A stretch of 13,605 bases of DNA, from positions 1 to 13,605 of the forward strand of contig CAYMTV010000027.1 in the NCBI GenBank assembly GCA_964393525.1, given 5' to 3'. Position numbers and translations under genes: made by a program. Shown here one piece after another: positions 13,261 to 13,605 of this stretch. The stretch comes from CAYMTV01 sp964393525 (GTDB lineage: Bacteria; Patescibacteriota; Microgenomatia; Daviesbacterales; UBA10151). The first letter of the stretch is position 1. Each line of letters starts with the position of its first letter. Below the pieces are notes generated by a model. It ran no database searches and was not told the DNA's origin. It saw nothing but the letters and a program-made list of their open reading frames with translations.

Positions 13261-13288
13261 ATTATATCATAAATTTCTAAAAAGTCAA
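13261..13288 (-). promoter_or_regulatory. Promoter of the his operon
   Basis: TTGACT (13288-13283) and a perfect TATAAT (13266-13261) with 16 nt between them, on the minus strand. Transcription would start near 13253, about 16 nt before the T-box Stem I. This is the only strong promoter seen for the whole hisG-hisS operon. Confidence 0.8.
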
Positions 13289-13300
13289 AATTTTTAAATT

Positions 13301-13329
13301 TTGTCTTGTTTTTGGCTAATTGGTATTGT
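13301..13329 (+). promoter_or_regulatory. Possible promoter of the divergent guanylyltransferase gene
   Basis: TTGTCT (13301-13306) and TATTGT (13324-13329) are 17 nt apart on the plus strand. The expected start near 13336 is only a few bases from the start codon. An 18-bp palindrome CAAAATTT-TT-AAATTTTG (13286-13303) overlaps the -35 boxes of both divergent promoters. Confidence 0.4.
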
Positions 13330-13343
13330 AAAGTAGTTTGAGT

Positions 13344-13598
13344 ATGCAAGCACCTGAAAACGCCTATGCTGTAATCCTGGCTGGAGGCGGCGGCACCAGG
13401 CTTTGGCCCAAATCCCGGAAAAAGACCCCCAAACATCTACTTAAACTTTTTGGAGGTAAAACACTGCTTAGGATGGCTTATGAAAGAGTAAAGGATATAA
13501 TCTCAAGCAATAGGATTTTTATAGTCACCATAAAAGATCACGAAAACTTAATAAAAACAGAACTCCCCGAGATCCCTAAGGATAATATCATCTGTTAA
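13344..13598 (+). CDS. Mannose-1-phosphate guanylyltransferase-like, N-terminal part, ending at a premature stop
   Basis: The 84 visible residues match the nucleotide-binding start of the ManC/GMP family, which makes GDP-mannose (or related NDP-sugars) for cell-surface glycans: YAVILAGGGGTRLWPKSRKKTPKHLL holds the GGxGTRLWPxSR signature (14-25) and Lys30 of the PKHLL segment. The ATG at 13344 is chosen because homology begins a few residues later; a TTG at 13338 is possible. The frame stops at TAA (13596-13598) right after KDNIIC. Family members continue with Glu-Pro at this point, and the next in-frame codons here are CCT CTC, so GAA to TAA is a single base change. The gene is either broken by a nonsense mutation or carries a sequencing error near the window end. 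Confidence 0.75.
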   Translation: MQAPENAYAVILAGGGGTRLWPKSRKKTPKHLLKLFGGKTLLRMAYERVKDIISSNRIFIVTIKDHENLIKTELPEIPKDNIIC

Positions 13599-13605
13599 CC
13601 TCTCG

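Overview
The window reads as a piece of an AT-rich bacterial chromosome that uses the standard bacterial code; UGA ends at least seven of the genes here. Very tight gene packing, a PrmC without most of its N-terminal domain and with NLPY in place of NPPY, a short RF1, promoters placed almost on the start codon, and many short hairpin-forming inserts inside genes suggest a Candidate Phyla Radiation (Patescibacteria) genome, perhaps Microgenomates. That assignment is inference from general knowledge, held with moderate to low confidence.

Layout. Plus strand, left edge: the C-terminal end of a carboxy-terminal processing protease (S41), followed two bases later by an HtrA-type membrane-anchored serine protease. 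Convergent to these, on the minus strand, are rpmE (bL31), prfA (RF1) and prmC (the RF1 glutamine methyltransferase), then, moving right, an EamA/DMT transporter. Positions 4632 to 12981 hold an uninterrupted minus-strand operon in the order hisG-hisD-hisC/HPP-hisB-hisH-hisA-hisF-hisI-hisE-hisS. It encodes every enzyme from PRPP and ATP to histidine, plus histidyl-tRNA synthetase. Neighbours overlap, mostly by ATGA, which suggests translational coupling. At the right edge a mannose-1-phosphate guanylyltransferase-like gene runs divergently and hits a stop at a conserved Glu-Pro position.

Control. The his operon starts from a near-consensus promoter and a leader of about 270 nt that I read as a histidine-specific T-box: a short Stem I with CAC in its loop, an H-type pseudoknot, an 8-bp Stem III, a T-box bulge UGGG that pairs with the CCCA end of tRNA-His (discriminator C73), and two alternative terminators. 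The second terminator also buries the Shine-Dalgarno sequence of hisG. Uncharged tRNA-His would therefore switch on both histidine synthesis and hisS.

Main oddities. (1) The histidinol-phosphate phosphatase domain, which in E. coli is the N-terminal half of HisB, is here the C-terminal half of HisC, while gene order is unchanged. (2) Several genes (hisC, hisH, hisS, prmC twice) and the T-box Stem I carry short hairpin-type sequences; the hisC one is a clean 36-bp in-frame insertion with an 8-bp direct repeat. (3) PrmC and HisB each contain a diverged tandem peptide duplication. (4) Two inverted arrays of 7-bp repeats separate rpmE and prfA and form a terminator-like hairpin right before the prfA start codon.
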